From the NCBI RefSeq assembly GCF_949628265.1, contig NC_088790.1, positions 28,772,545 to 28,836,544 on the forward strand: a DNA stretch of 64,000 nt, in the 5' to 3' direction. Within the stretch, counting starts at the first letter, position 1. Each line of letters begins with the position of its first letter. Under the pieces are notes generated by a model, which saw nothing but the letters and a program-made list of their open reading frames with translations, was not told where the DNA came from and did not search any database. A program made the translations under genes and the position numbers. Positions 13,371 through 27,489 of the stretch are shown here, one piece after another. The DNA is from Cloeon dipterum. Its lineage: Eukaryota; Arthropoda; Insecta; Ephemeroptera; Baetidae.

Positions 13371-13690
13371 CACTGAAACGTCGGCGGTGAAAGATGAGAT
13401 AAAAGCGGCCCGCAGAAAACGCCAAGATGTGTCCAAAATGATGGGATTTCGAGGGGGAAATGGAATTAAAAGTGGTTGCTCCTCGTAGGACGCGTGTAAT
13501 TCGATCCAGGGCTGCGAGGAGAGGGTGTGCACCCCCCAATGAGTGAGCGGGGGTGCTCTCGAGCGAGCGGCCGGTGCTGTTTGCAAACAGCGGTGGCCGT
13601 CGAGACCTCTCGATGCCTGCCTTTTGTTTCTGGGAGTTTTGAATCAAGCCTTCCAATGCGAGCGGGTAGACGCCCGAGCCTCAAAAGCGC
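13371..13690 (-). repeat. GC-rich spacer module
   Basis: Nearly complete copy of the spacer module, followed as at 38036-38355 by the segment holding the cyclin-box-like exon. Confidence 0.55.
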
Positions 13691-13844
13691 TATATGGTCG
13701 TTAGGATATAATTTACGACAGATATTGAGCAATTTTTATTGTTTATAATTACTTAGAGCAAAATGAAGTTTTATTAAATACAACAAAAGCCGTTCAAAAG
13801 TAGTTCAAATCCACGTTTGAATTGTGTGGAAATTCCAGACTCGT

Positions 13845-14026
13845 TATTGCTTTCGTTTTCGAGAAAACACCTTTGGGAACTGCCTGTCAGCGTATGCAAC
13901 CTACTCGGCAGGTCACTTTTGCTCCGCACTCGTCGCTGCAGCGGCGGTCCTACTCAAAAGCCCTGCAGCAGCCGAAGCGACACGAGTGTCTTACCTAAAA
14001 CTCAAAGCGATCACACGCCTGAGGTA
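13845..14026 (+). pseudogene. Orphan cyclin-box-like exon, copy 1
   Basis: An exon-like block bounded by an acceptor (TGGAAATTCCAG) and a donor (CTGAG/GTATTT). In the frame starting before 13845 it reads RENTFGNCLSAYATYSAG, then SALVAAAAVLLKSP and RVSYLKLKAITRL. This resembles the helix of a D-type cyclin box (CATD...PPSMVAAGSV...YYRLTRFL), but the similarity is weak and from memory. A second copy lies at about 38506-38685 with a few substitutions (Gly for Asn, Cys for Tyr, Asn for Lys), mostly conservative. No neighbouring exons were found, so it is presumably a duplicated gene fragment carried in the SPH spacer. Confidence 0.3.
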
Positions 14027-14404
14027 TTTTTTTTATTAGTGATTTTAACCTGGTGTGCTCAAATTTAGTGTTTTTTTGAAAATTTAAAATCATCGGTAAT
14101 ATTTTCATCACCATTCAGGTTCTATAAGCGTCTTTCAAAATCTGCTTGCTGTTAGACTCTTCTTAAAATTTTCTAATGAAATGAAAGAATTTATTACTTT
14201 TTGTAGCACGTACTTTTTAATTTTTTAAATTATCCTAAATTTATCACAAAATGCCCATGATGATATTTGACTTAACTAAATGACCAGGGATGTGAAACTT
14301 AGACGATTGACTATTTTTTTCTGAGCGGGACCATCAAATGAGCACGAATCGTGCAATTTTTTGCTGTTTGTAACATAATTGATATTGTCTAAATCTTCCA
14401 AACT

Positions 14405-14813
14405 ATTTTTTTTTTGCTCTTTTTATCCCTGTCCGAGGACCGGAGGACCGGGAAGGGCGCGCACTGCACTAGCACGAATGCTGAAACCCGGGTGCCAATA
14501 ACACCGCGAACGGATTGAATGGGCGCCCCAGGCCGCACATTTCAGGGACCCCGCCCACTCAAGGGCCACTTGCCTCCGCACCGAGGACTGCTTTGAAACG
14601 CTAGACATTCGTCCCGTGAAGCCAAATCACGGATGCTGGAAAGGTGCAAACCAGCCCGTTGAGCTATTTGAGCATTTCGAGTCACTAAACTAACCACTTT
14701 TTGCCATCTCTGACATTTGGGTAGCCAGTATTAGATCTCCGAACTGCTCAAATACCTCTCATTGCTTTGACACTCCTGAGAGTGCCTTAACAATGCGAGC
14801 CAACGGGCTGGTT
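14405..14813 (-). mobile_element. SINE-like poly(A)-ended retroposon, copy 2
   Basis: Closest to the copy at 25992-26417. The poly(T) run at 14405 marks the 3' end on the minus strand, and CAACGGGCTGGTT marks the 5' end. Confidence 0.6.
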
Positions 14814-14814
14814 A

Positions 14815-15300
14815 AATTTTAGTCATGAAATTAATTTTTTTGTCAAATTTTCTTAAATTTAATCTCCACGCCATGTTGCTTTTAATATTCCCAAAAATCA
14901 ATCTGATAATGGCAGATTTGACTTCCAAAAAGATACTTTATTGGAAAGTTGGAATTAGATTAATTACGAGGTTGAATTTGAGCCGCAATAATTTTTAATT
15001 AGCGTTCTTAGTGTTGATTTGTATTCTTTTCCCAATCATAACCTCAAATCGCAAGTCATATATGTGTAATTTATTTTTATTTCTGAACCAACAAAAAATG
15101 CTTGAGAATGGCCTGCCTAGAGAGTTGGAGAAGATTCAAATTTTTATTTTGATTAAATTTCCTTCAATGTGCGTGCGTGAAAATAAAATCAGGGCGGCTA
15201 TTAAGACGCAGTTTTTTATTGATCCAAACAGAACTGAGAGAAGACTCAGCACATTTCTAACTACGGCAGCTAACACGCACAGTTCTCGCTGCTAAAAAAG
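14815..15300. other. Spacer before SPH copy E
   Basis: A second copy of SPH 3'-flank sequence (AACAAAAAATGCTTGAGAAT and GATCCAAACAGAACTGAGAG are shared with other spacers) without an SPH gene body before it, showing a rearranged junction. A truncated GC-rich module follows at about 15310-15410. Confidence 0.45.
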
Positions 15301-15711
15301 AGACCGATAATGCGCGTCAAAAAATGAGATAAAAGCGGCCCGCAGAAAACGCTAAAAGATGTGTCAAAAGGGCAAAATGTTTTGATATGGAGGGGAAAAT
15401 GGAATTAAAAGTGTCTAAACTGTTAATTTGAACTATATACTCACGGAGCAGCGTGGAAATGGTTTTTCTTTCCACTTGGAATATTATATTGTAACAGTCA
15501 TTCGAATATTCTGGAAAGTTTTGCATTTTCGTTCCCCATTTCAGGAAGTAATAAATTTGATAAAAAAATAATACATTTTAACGTCAAATTTAAAAGCTAA
15601 TATGTCAGAAGCGGAAAATCAGAAGATAATAGCGTGTCTAGTTCTTGACTGTTTGTCACTTGTGCCATTTGTTAAAGATATTATATTGCTTCCCTTTGAG
15701 ATTGCGTTTTT

Positions 15712-15718
15712 TATAAAA
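15712..15718 (+). promoter_or_regulatory. TATA box of SPH copy E
   Basis: TATAAAA, 40 nt before the ATG. An AGATAA lies about 90 nt upstream. The promoter is nearly identical to those of I, J and K. Confidence 0.7.
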
Positions 15719-15757
15719 GCAGGTGGAAATGCTAGTTTGGTTACATTGTCCCTCAAA

Positions 15758-17278
15758 ATGCTGTCCAACGTGCTTCTCGTCGGCTTCTTTCTTTGCTGCC
15801 CTTTTTCCTCAAGTATGATTATTTGCATTTCGTTTCTTTTCTAAACTGGCTAATTGATATTTGTTGCAAAAGAGAACCCATTTTAAGATATTATTAAACC
15901 TTCTATAGAGGTTTTTTAATCTCTAAATTTTATTTGTTCATGTCTAGATTTCATCAAATCGAAACGCCACTCTTCTGATTTACCTTTTATTTCCAATTGC
16001 AGTGGTTGGTGGGCAGGATGAAGCAGTAGTGGTTACGGACGCAAGTCCGACTGAGTTCCCCTACGTGGTAAGGACATTTTTCAATCTCACGACTACTTTC
16101 GGTATTTCTCATATTAAATGAATTACAAATTAAATTCAAACTTTTCGTCTGCGTGACCTGGGAAGCTTGCAAAATGATTATTTTGATACGCATTCGTGTT
16201 GCAAATGCATGCTGATTTAAAAAAATGCATGCTTGCTTCCCCATTGACTTCTGGAATTTTGAACGATTACGGAAATTCAATCATGGTCGGCATATCGCAA
16301 AAATTGTTATCGCCAATGGTTCAATGCGGCTGCCGCGATTATGCGAAAGTTTAATCATGGCCGGCATATTGCATCAATTAATTGTTTTACATATAATTTA
16401 AATTGTTTTTTACCGTAAAAAACGCAGGTTCGGATTCACCTTTTTTACTCTGGCCTGGCTCTTGATATAACCCTTCCTGGAATGGTGGTCAGTAGTAAAT
16501 TCGTGCTAATCCCTTTTCTGACAAGCTTTGTAAGGTACGTGAGTTTCTTAAATGCTACATATTTGTATGATTGACGTTGATTGCACCTTGATAACAAAAT
16601 GATTCAACTGTGTGGAAATTACTTGGCATTTTAACTTCACAGCACTTTGAATTTCACAATCACTGACCAGTTTGGCGTCGTTCGACCACATGTCAAAATC
16701 GGACCAATCTTAGACGGCCGGTTTACATATTCCAAAGTATGTAACAAATTTGGTGGAGCAAAGTATCCGCTCCGCGAAAGCGACTTTAAAAATGTGACGG
16801 ACGCCATCCCTGACGCGCAGCTACTTTCCTACAATATCACATCGGTATGAATTTTTCTGAGATTCCGATTTGTTGTACTTATACACCTTTGTAAAGCCGG
16901 TCCTGAGAAAGGTGACTGTCCCTGTGATGAGCAACACCGACTGCGCTACCGCTACGGCCTCAGACGCCGCAAACATTACCAATATGTGCGTGGATGTCAG
17001 TGGTTTTACGGACTTGTGCCAGGTTTGCGCGATTAAAATATGTATTTTTGTTTGCAATGACCAAAAGCAATTTTTTACAGGTCTTCTCATATGAAAGTGA
17101 TGAATATGTGTCTGCTTGGGGTCCAGTGCTAGCGATTGGTGGCCAGGTACAAGGCTTACCTTCTTCTAATAACGATAGCGATAGCGACCCATGCAACGGA
17201 TCTTATTGGCAATTTGCAAACCTCGCCGTTTACCGCCAGAATTTGACTACTGAAATTCCTGAAGTGGATATCTTTTAG
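15758..17278 (+). CDS. Serine protease homolog copy E, intact
   Basis: Exons 15758-15812, 16003-16067, 16428-16534, 16643-16844, 16897-17022 and 17081-17278 give 250 residues. The 5' end (signal peptide MLSNVLLVGFFLCC, then MVGGQDEAVV and TEFPYV) is of the I/J/K type, while exons 3-6 are of the copy C type (NVTDAIPDAQLLSY; VFSYES). The gene therefore looks like a recombinant of two subfamilies, with the changeover in or near intron 2. Exon 6 has the longest 220 loop of the array (SSNNDSDSDPCNGSYW). Exon 4 begins NFTITD where most copies have NFTMTD. Poly(A) signal at 17318-17323. Confidence 0.8.
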
Positions 17279-17323
17279 TTAAAGTTTTTCCGATCAGAAA
17301 ATATTATTTGTCAACACAATAAA

Positions 17324-18060
17324 TTTTCTCTGCCTTGTAATCTCAGCTTTTTAGTCATGACACATTTAATACCTTTCCCTTTTTCTGAAAATCAATTAAT
17401 ATTAAAATCTCTACGCTTTGTTGCCGAGATATCTTTGATATTAATGAAATTATCTGAAAGGGTTATCTATCGTTTTTGTATGCAGAAAAACTGAAATCAA
17501 TATTTCCTTTTTCTCCCAAGAACATATTTGGGAATTTTTTTATCATTTCAATTTTTTGTCTAAATGAGAGGCTGCTGAATCGTTCTTCATTATTTTAAAA
17601 TTATTAAAACAAATATTTTAAAGGCAATATGCGTTTTCAAACACTCTACCACCGATCGTAGATAATTAATTGTATATTTCTTGGAAGTTGGAATTAGATA
17701 TCTACCCCTCAAAATTTATAATGGGGTGGTTTGGGCCGTGAATAATTTTAGCAGAATTAAATTTGCGTTCTTTGTATTGAATTGTATGCTTTTCCCAAAC
17801 ATTTATAACCTCAAATCTGAAGACACATTTTTAGTTTATCTTGAGTCCTGCACCAATAAACAACATAAAATGACAAAAATCGCTTTTGAGAATGAAGATT
17901 CAAATTTGTTTTTGAAAAAATTTCCCATCAAGTGTGCGTGGAAATAAAATCAGGGCGACTAAGACTCATAGTTTTTATTCATCCAAACAGAACAGAGAAG
18001 ATTCAACACATTTCCAACTACAACAGCTACACGCAAAATTCTCGTTACTAAAAAGAAAAC
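17324..18060. other. 3' flank of SPH copy E
   Basis: AT-rich, closely matches the flank after copy C. No gene seen. Confidence 0.5.
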
Positions 18061-18374
18061 GATGGTACGCGGCGAAAGATGAGATAAAAGCGGTCCGCAG
18101 AAAACGCCAAGATGTGTCCAAAATGCTGGGATTTCGAGGGGGGAAATGGAATTAAAAGTGGTTTCTCCTCGTAGGACGCGTGAAATTCGCTCCAGGGCTG
18201 CGAGTAGAGGGTGTGCACCCCCAACTGTGTGTGCGGGGGTGCTCTCGAGCGAGCGGCCGGTGCTGTTTGCAAACAGCGGTGGCCATCGAGACCTCTCGAT
18301 GCCTGCCTTTTGTTTCTCAAGTGTTGAATCAAGCCTTCAAATGCGAGCGGGTGACGCCCGAGCCCCAAAAGCGC
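18061..18374 (-). repeat. GC-rich spacer module abutting FATC exon
   Basis: Full-length module that runs directly into the FATC stop codon on the minus strand at 18375. This is the best evidence that the module is derived from a SMG1 3'UTR or its flank. Confidence 0.55.
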
Positions 18375-20260
<1,886 letters not shown>

Positions 20261-20640
20261 CGTCGTATATATATTTGAAGAGAAAAACAGGAGTGGAAAT
20301 AAAAATAGAATCAAAATATAAATCAAATGAGTTCTTCCCATGAAGGAGTTTTCACTTTGAGGAATATGGGCACCGGAATAATTATCGAGTTTTTTTTTTT
20401 TAAATATGAACCAGAGGGAAAGCAATGGAAACGCCGGTTTTGTGCTGACCATGTCAGCGAAAACATACGCGCTTATATTCGGAGTCATTACCTGCTGTTA
20501 AAGTGATGATCATTACGTGTAGCAGCGCGGAAATGGTTAAATAGTTTCAAATTTTTAGTAAATATAACTTGCAAAATATTTTAGAGATTCTGAGAACGAT
20601 TTCTTTTTTCTTCCACATTTCAAGCTTTTCAGGACAGGAA
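20261..20640. other. Upstream region of SPH copy F
   Basis: AT-rich upstream sequence; a short GA dinucleotide run follows near 20667. No gene seen. Confidence 0.4.
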
Positions 20641-20744
20641 GTAAGTGATGAAAAATAACAGATAAGAGAGAGAGAGAGTTTTTACTGTTCGTGACTAGAT
20701 TGTACTAAAATATCATAATATTTCCTCTCTAAAACTGCGTTTTG

Positions 20745-20751
20745 CATAAAT
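20745..20751 (+). promoter_or_regulatory. Decayed TATA box of SPH copy F
   Basis: The position of the TATA box reads CATAAAT instead of TATAAAA. The surrounding promoter (AAAACTGCGTTTTG, GAAGGTGGACATGCC) is otherwise recognisable. The coding frame downstream is intact. Confidence 0.5.
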
Positions 20752-20790
20752 GAAGGTGGACATGCCAGTTTGGTTATATTGCCTCTCAAA

Positions 20791-22230
20791 ATGCTGTCCA
20801 AAGTGGTTGTCATCAGTTTCTTGCTCTGCTGCAAATTTTTCCTAAGTATGATTTTTCGCATTTCGGTTCATTTCTAAACTGGCTATTTATTTCTGCAAGG
20901 GAAAATTAAGAAATTAATAATTTCGATTTTAAAACTCGTGCAGTTTTTAATCTCATTTTAATTCTTTTATAGCTAGAACACTTTGCTAATTTAAAAAATA
21001 TTGTTTCCGATTGCAGTGGTTGGTGGCCAAGCGGCAGTGGTTACGGACGCAAGTCCGTCAGAGTTCCCATACGTGGTAAGCACATTTTGTAATCTCAATT
21101 TTTGGGGATTGGCTTTGTTTTCTCGCAAAACTGTTAGTGTTAACAATTTTCACCAGTATTTTATATTTCAAAAGAAAATAGTATAAATTTGTATTAGATG
21201 AGCGTCTGCGTGTGATCTGGGAAGCTAGCAAAATTTTGATATTCGTTCGTGTTGCTGATTTCCAAAAAATAATTCATGCTCATCTCAATTGGCTTCTGAA
21301 ATTTTGAACGTAGAGGCCGCGATTGCGAAAATTCAACCGTGGCCGACGTATCGCATCAATTTATAATATTTTAATATATGTAAATTGTTTCTGACCACAT
21401 GTTAAAATTAATGCAGGTTAGGATTCACACTTTTTTAAATGGCATGCCTTTCGATAACACCCTTCCTGGAATGGTGGTCAGTGGTAAATTCGTGCTAGCC
21501 CTTACATCGACAATCACTTTCAGGTATGAGTTCCTTAAATTAAATATATTTTGAGGTTGATTGCACGTTATTAAAATAATATGTGGAAATAATGAGTTTT
21601 GTTTTTAATTTTACAGTACTTACAATTTCACAATGACCGACCAGTTTGGTGTGGTTCGATCCCCAGTCAAAATCGAACCAATCGTCAATGACCGATATGC
21701 GTACTTCAAAGTATGTAACAAATTTGAAGGAGCAACGTATCCGCTCCGCGAGAGTGACTTTAACGACCTGACGACCGCCATCCCTGACGCCCAGCTAATT
21801 TTTTACAATGCATCATCGGTATACATTTTTCAGTTTCCGATTCTTTCATATACACCTTTCAATATTTCAAGCCGGTCCTGAGAAAGGTGACTGTCCCTGT
21901 GATGAGCAAAACCGACTGCGCTACCGCTACGGCCTCAGACGCCGCAACAATTACCAATATTTGCGTGGATTTAAGTGGCTTTACTGACTTGTGCTCGGTT
22001 TGCGCGATTAAAATATATTTTTTGCAATGATTCAACGTAATGTTTTACAGGTCTTCTTTACCACAACTATATCATATTCATATTCTTGGAGTCCGATGCT
22101 AGCGATTGGTGGCCAGGTACGAAGCTTACCTTTTGGTACCAGCTGCAGTGGATCTTTTTGGGTATTTAAGGACATCGCTGCTTTCCGCCAGAATTTGACT
22201 ACTGAAATTCCTGTTGTGGATATCATTTAG
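20791..22230 (+). CDS. Serine protease homolog copy F, intact frame
   Basis: Exons 20791-20845, 21017-21075, 21417-21523, 21617-21818, 21872-21997 and 22051-22230 give 242 residues. Exon 2 is the shortest of the array (MVGGQAAVVTDASPSEFPYV), close to the ancestral IVGGQ-A form. Exon 3 reads TLPGMVVSGKFVLALT with no His57. Exon 4 carries RSPVKIEPIVNDRYAYFKVC. Exon 5 ends FTDLCS, with Asp at the 189 position. Exon 6 reads SYSWSPMLAIGGQVRSLP, replacing the usual QVQGL. Splice sites are all canonical. Poly(A) signal at 22273-22278. The weakened TATA box may reduce expression. Confidence 0.77.
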
Positions 22231-22278
22231 TTAAAGTAATTTTTCCGATCAGAAAATATTATTTGTCATCCCAATAAA

Positions 22279-23130
22279 TTTTTCTCTACCTACTTGTAAT
22301 CTCAGCTTTTAAATCATGACATTATTAACTTACCCTTTCTAAAACTCATATTAAAATTTCCGCGGTTTGTTGCCTCTCTTTGATATTCCTGAAATTATCC
22401 GAAAGGGTTTTCATACTAGGGTTTTTGCAGGATGCAGAACAATCGAAATTTTTCCTTTTTCCCCCTTTTTTCTCCCACGAATATATTTGGGAAATTTTTC
22501 TTGATTTCAAATTTATTTGTCTAAATAATAAGAGGCTGCTCAATATGGTTCTTCACCACATTTTACAATTTTCATTAAATCAAATTGTTTCAAGCTTCTA
22601 AATTCAAGCCTAATAAATTACACCATATTAAGCTTGAAAATAAACTCTGATTATCAATCTGATTTCGGGAAGATTTGACTTCCAACTGATCGTAGATAAT
22701 TATTTATATATTTCTTGGAAGATGATAGAATTTGTTATTTGCCCCTTAAAAGGTTTACCGGGGTGGTTTTTGGCCGCAATTAATTTTAGCAGAATTAAAT
22801 TTGCGTTCTTTTGAGTTCATTTGTATGCTTTTTTCAATAACTAACTCAAATCTTAAGTCATGTTTAGTTTATCCTGAGCTCTTTCACCAACAAACAGTAT
22901 CATATCACAAATATCACTTGAGAATATGGCCTCCTTGAAGACTCAAATTTATTTTTAGTCATGTCAATTTCCCATCACGTCTGCGTGAAATTAAAAGCAG
23001 GGCGGCTAGAAGACTCATTATTTTTTATTGATCCAAACAGAACAGAGAGAAGACTCGACACATTTATAACTACGCGACGGCTACACGCAGAATTCTCGTT
23101 GCTAAAAAGGAAACCGATGGTGCGCGGCGA
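22279..23130. other. 3' flank of SPH copy F
   Basis: AT-rich shared spacer with the GATCCAAACAGAACAGAGAG landmark near 23031. A short stub of the GC-rich module (GCGGCGAAAGATGAGATAAA) ends it. No gene seen. Confidence 0.5.
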
Positions 23131-24800
23131 AAGATGAGATAAACGCCGGAATTTTCAGCATTTTTCTAACGAATGTTGTTTCTTTTTTCCTGTATACATA
23201 AAAGCATAAAATGCCGTAAGGCCTGCGCTCTCCAAGCAGAGATGCGAAATTATACTGACTCAAAATTCATGGAGCAAAATGTTTTTTCCCGATAAATAAC
23301 ATTTTCAATAAAAAATTGTGATTGAACATTCCAAATTAAATACCGCATGACAGCTTTTACTCAAATCCATATTTTACAGACTTTATATATAATTATATAC
23401 TACAGTAATTCAATGAATTTTATAATAATGAAATTTTTAGTGAAATACACAAACCATGAAAAGGGACGTTTTTTAGATCAAAAAGATTGCATAATATGGG
23501 GTTCACCAATTCAATTTACAATTCATAATGACAATCCTCTCATCCACTGTTTTTTGTAGGAGAAAAACATAGAGAAAAATCCTTTAACACACATACAGAT
23601 TGTGTCCTAAAAATCATGTACAGTTAAAAAAATACATAGGCAGCACTGTAAATTTTCGAGAAAATCGGCCTCAAACTGAGCATTGTTTTAAATGGAGAAT
23701 TTTCAACGGAATTGTGTAATCACGATTTTCTCTGAAATTCCGCATTTCCCCAAAAAAAGACTCTGGCTGTCCGATAGATCTCGATGAGAGGATTCCAAAT
23801 CATGTGAGAAAACATAGTGCAGCAATGTAAATTTCGGAGAAAATTGGCAAAAACAATCTGATTGGTCAGCGCCCAGAGCTGCTGGCCAACAGAGGGGGGC
23901 GTTTCACGCCGTCGCTTCTGGTTGCATTACAGAAGGTGGCTGGCGCGCAACTCAATTATCATTTTAATTACGTTTCCATTATCAGAAAAATTAGAAATTT
24001 TCGCACATGGTAACCAAGGAATCTGTCCTTGAAAATCAATAAAAAATTTATTTATATTATACGCAGTCTCTGATAGCCATAAGGGTCCGAGTTTGCCTCT
24101 GAAAATCATTTAAATTATTAAAATAAAAGAAACATTTTTTTCTGAGATGATTCTTGAATAAATTAACTTAATTTTGGGTATTTTGATTTTTCCCAAAAAA
24201 ATTTTAAACGTTCTAGTAATGAAAACGCCGGTTCATCTGTGTTGTCCATGTCAGCGGAAACATTATACTTATTCGGCGTCATTAATAATGGTTTACTGAT
24301 CGAAATTTTTTTTGTTCTTCTGTTAACTTGAGCCACACGTGGAGCAGCACGGAAATAGTTAACTTAGTTTCATTGTTGTACACACTCTGACCTGCACTGA
24401 CAAGTGACCAACCACCGCGTGTTATATGTATGAATTGGCCCTTTATTTTTCTTTAAACGACAAGCGAGCACTGATTAAGTTTAAAAATTTCCGCGCTGCT
24501 GCGATGGAGAAGGCGACTGGGAAGAAAATTTGCCTTTTATTTTTTGATGGCGATGTACGCAACAGCACAAATCAGACTTCATTTATATTTTTATTATCAT
24601 TTTCTAAAAGTCATTTTGATGCTCTGTAAATTTTTCTTTTTTTCTTCCACACTTCAGCTTTACAGCACATGAAGGAGAAATGATAATAAAACCCATTAAA
24701 TTTAAAAATAAATATATTATCAAAAGCGGATAAGCAGAAAATGAAAAAAAATAGATAGTAGAGGTCGGAGTGCTTCTTGACAGTCCGTGACTTGCAGATT
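23131..24800. other. Gene-free spacer before SPH copy G
   Basis: About 1.7 kb with no supported gene. It contains the diverged interspersed repeat at 23635-23860. From about 24200 it returns to SPH-upstream sequence (TCAGCGGAAACAT, GTTAACTTGAGCCACACGTG). The AGATAA motif seen in other promoters reads AGAAAATG here. Confidence 0.45.
23635..23860. repeat. Diverged interspersed repeat, second copy
   Basis: Matches 10975-11215 in landmark order (GCAGCACTGTA, CGATAGATCTCGATGAGAGG, GGAGAAAATTGGCAAAA). Confidence 0.55.
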
Positions 24801-24843
24801 GTAATGAAATATTATAATATTTCCCCCACGAGACTGCGTTTTG

Positions 24844-24850
24844 TATAAAA
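24844..24850 (+). promoter_or_regulatory. TATA box of SPH copy G
   Basis: TATAAAA, about 40 nt before the ATG at 24890. Confidence 0.65.
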
Positions 24851-24889
24851 GCAGGTGGAAATGCTAATTTGGTTATATTGTCCGTCAAG

Positions 24890-27444
24890 ATGCTGTTCAG
24901 AATGGTTGCCATCAGCTTCTTGCTTTGCTGCCCATTTTTATTCAGTATGGTTTTTCGCATTTCGTTTCGTTTTTTTTTATTATTGCAAGGGAAATTTAAG
25001 AAAATATCATTTTTATTAGTTTATATGGCTAGACTTTATCAAATCAGAACACCGGCCACTTTTCAAATTTACTTATATGCATTTTGTTTCCGATTGCAGT
25101 TGCGGTTGTAGAGCAGGGTCAAGCAGTAGTGGTTACGGACGCAGATCCGTCCGAGTACCCATACGCGGTAAGCACGTTTTTTAATCTCAGTTCTTTCGGC
25201 ATTCATCGTAACGGGATAAAATAGCACAAAAACAGGGTGAATGTTTAGCAATCTAAAGCTTAAAGTGGATTGATTCGCGCAATTAATTTGAATTTTAGAG
25301 AATTGATCAAATTGTTAGTTTAAATATGTATATAACAATCACAAAAATGTGAAATCATAAAATTATATATGATCTAGATGAGTAACAATTATATTAAATA
25401 TCAGAAATGGATGAATTTCCAAAAAAACGTTTTCATTAAAATGGTAATGTATTTTTCGCTTCAATTTTTCGATTCGAATTATGATTGAGTCCTATATACT
25501 TGTCGAAATAAACAGGAGAAATTATACAGCTTTCCCAACCATCAATAATTTTTCAGAAATTTTCAGTTTCATTTTTTATTTTTGATGAATACTTTCTATT
25601 ATTTTTACATTTTGCAACGTTTGTTTCGCGTTTGGCATCTTTTCCAATTTTGATCATGTATTTTAATTTCTATTTCATTAATATTAACATTAAAAAATAA
25701 TATGCTTTTGAATTAGATCTTTTCAAACACGATTCAAGAATTCATTTCGACACAGCATGCATTTTAGCGACCTATGTCTATGAAAATATGTTCCACTTTT
25801 GATTTGCTCACAGCCTCACAAAACGATCGTTTACCTTTTTGATACTTAATGTTTTTTTCCTGGTTGTTGCTTTCTTATTTAGTTAATTACAAAAAATTAA
25901 ATTTAAACATTTGTGACCTGGCAAATCCTTAAACTGAAGTCACCTTAATTAAAATACATTTGCTCATTTCCAAAAACGTCTTTCTCATACAATTTTTTTT
26001 GCTCTTTTTATCCCTGTCCTCGGAGCGGGAAGGGCGCGCACTGCACTAGCACGAATGCTGAATTCCGAGTGCGAATAACACCGCAAACGGATATTATGGG
26101 CGCACCAGGCCGCACATTTCAGGGACCCAGCCCACTCAAGGGCCACTAAACTTGTCTCCGCACCGAGGAATTTTTTTTAAACGCTAGACATTCGTCCCGT
26201 GAAGCCAAATCACGCATGCTGGAAAGGTGCAAAGCAGCAAGTAGCGAGTCGCCTCCCAGCCCGTTGAACAATTTGAGCAATTCGAGTCACTAAACCAACC
26301 ACTTTTTGCCATCTCTGACATTGGGTAGCCAGTATTAGATCTCCGAACTGCTCAAATACCTCTCATTGCTTTGACACTCCTGAGAGTGCCTTAACAATGC
26401 GAGCCAACGGGCTGGTTAACTTCTGAAATTTTGAACGTGGTAGCCACGATTGCGAAAGTTTAATCGTAGCCGGCATATCGCATCAATTGTTTTTTACCAC
26501 CTCTGTTAAAACGCAGGTCAGGTTTCACCTTTTTCAACCTGGCTTCCCGTTTGATATCACTTATCCTGGAATGGTGGTCAGTAGTAAATTCGTGCTACTC
26601 ACTTTCGCGTCAGCCATTGTCAGGTATGAGTTCCTTAAATACAATATATTTTTATCATTGAAGTTGATTGCAGTTTGCAATTAAAATTACTTTACAATTA
26701 TGTTCAAACTGATATTATTTTGTCTGGATATGGCAATGTATGGGGCAAAATAGCCCTGCAGAACCATAATAAAGATTACTTTGAAACTAAAATTATTCAA
26801 CTGTGTGGAAATGACTTGACATTTTAACTTCTCAGCTCCTATAATTTCACAATCACTGACCAGTTTGGCGTGGCTCGAACCCCTGTCAAAAACGGATCAA
26901 TCGTCTCTGGCCGGTTTACATATTTCAAAGTATGTAACAAATTTCGTGGAGCAAAGTATCCGCTCCGTGAAAGTGACTTTAACAACCTGACCACCGCCAT
27001 CCCTGACGCTCAGATAATTTTTTACAATGCAACATCGGTATACATTTTTCAGTTTCCGATTTTTCTTATACACCTTGTAAATATTTAAAGACGGTCCTGA
27101 GAAAGGTGACTGTCCCTGTGATGAACAAAACTGCCTGCGCTACCGCTACAAACTCGAGCTCCGCAACAATGACCGATATGTGCGTGGATAGCAGTGGATT
27201 TACTGACTTGTGCCCGGTTTGCGCGATAAAAATATAATTTTTGGCAATGATCAAACGCAATGTTTTACAGGTCTTCTATAATGCAGATTCCGCATCTTTT
27301 TGGTATTCATTGCTAGCGATTGGTGGCCAAGTACAAGGCTATTCTTTAAATTTCGCCTGCACCGTATCTTATTGGGAATTCGGAAACCTCGCTGTTATCC
27401 GCCAGAATTTGACTAGTGAAATTCCTGTTGTGGATATCGTTTAG
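24890..27444 (+). CDS. Serine protease homolog copy G, intact, with a retroposon in intron 2
   Basis: Exons 24890-24944, 25100-25167, 26517-26623, 26836-27037, 27091-27216 and 27271-27444 give 243 residues. The signal peptide is MLFRMVAISFLLCC. Exon 2 has one extra codon (IAVVEQGQAVV). Exon 3 reads YPGMVVSSKFVLLTFASAIV. Exons 4-6 closely match copy I; exon 6 (NADSASFWYSLLAIGGQ, FACTVSYWEF) differs from it at only a few codons. Intron 2 is long (1,349 nt) and carries a SINE-like insertion at 25992-26417. Intron 3 has about 70 extra nt near 26700-26790. Poly(A) signal at 27484-27489. Confidence 0.8.
25992..26417 (-). mobile_element. SINE-like poly(A)-ended retroposon, copy 3, in intron 2 of SPH G
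   Basis: It interrupts intron sequence that is continuous in paralogs: CTCATCCCAATTGACCTCTGAAATTTTG at 29630 corresponds to CTCATACAA, then the element, then CTTCTGAAATTTTG. The paralogs act as empty sites and give firm boundaries: poly(T) on the left and GGGCTGGTTA on the right. It has an internal small insertion (CTAAACTT near 26146) relative to the other copies. Confidence 0.65.
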
Positions 27445-27489
27445 ATCAAGCTTTTCCGATCAGAAAATATTATTTGGCAGTACAATAAA

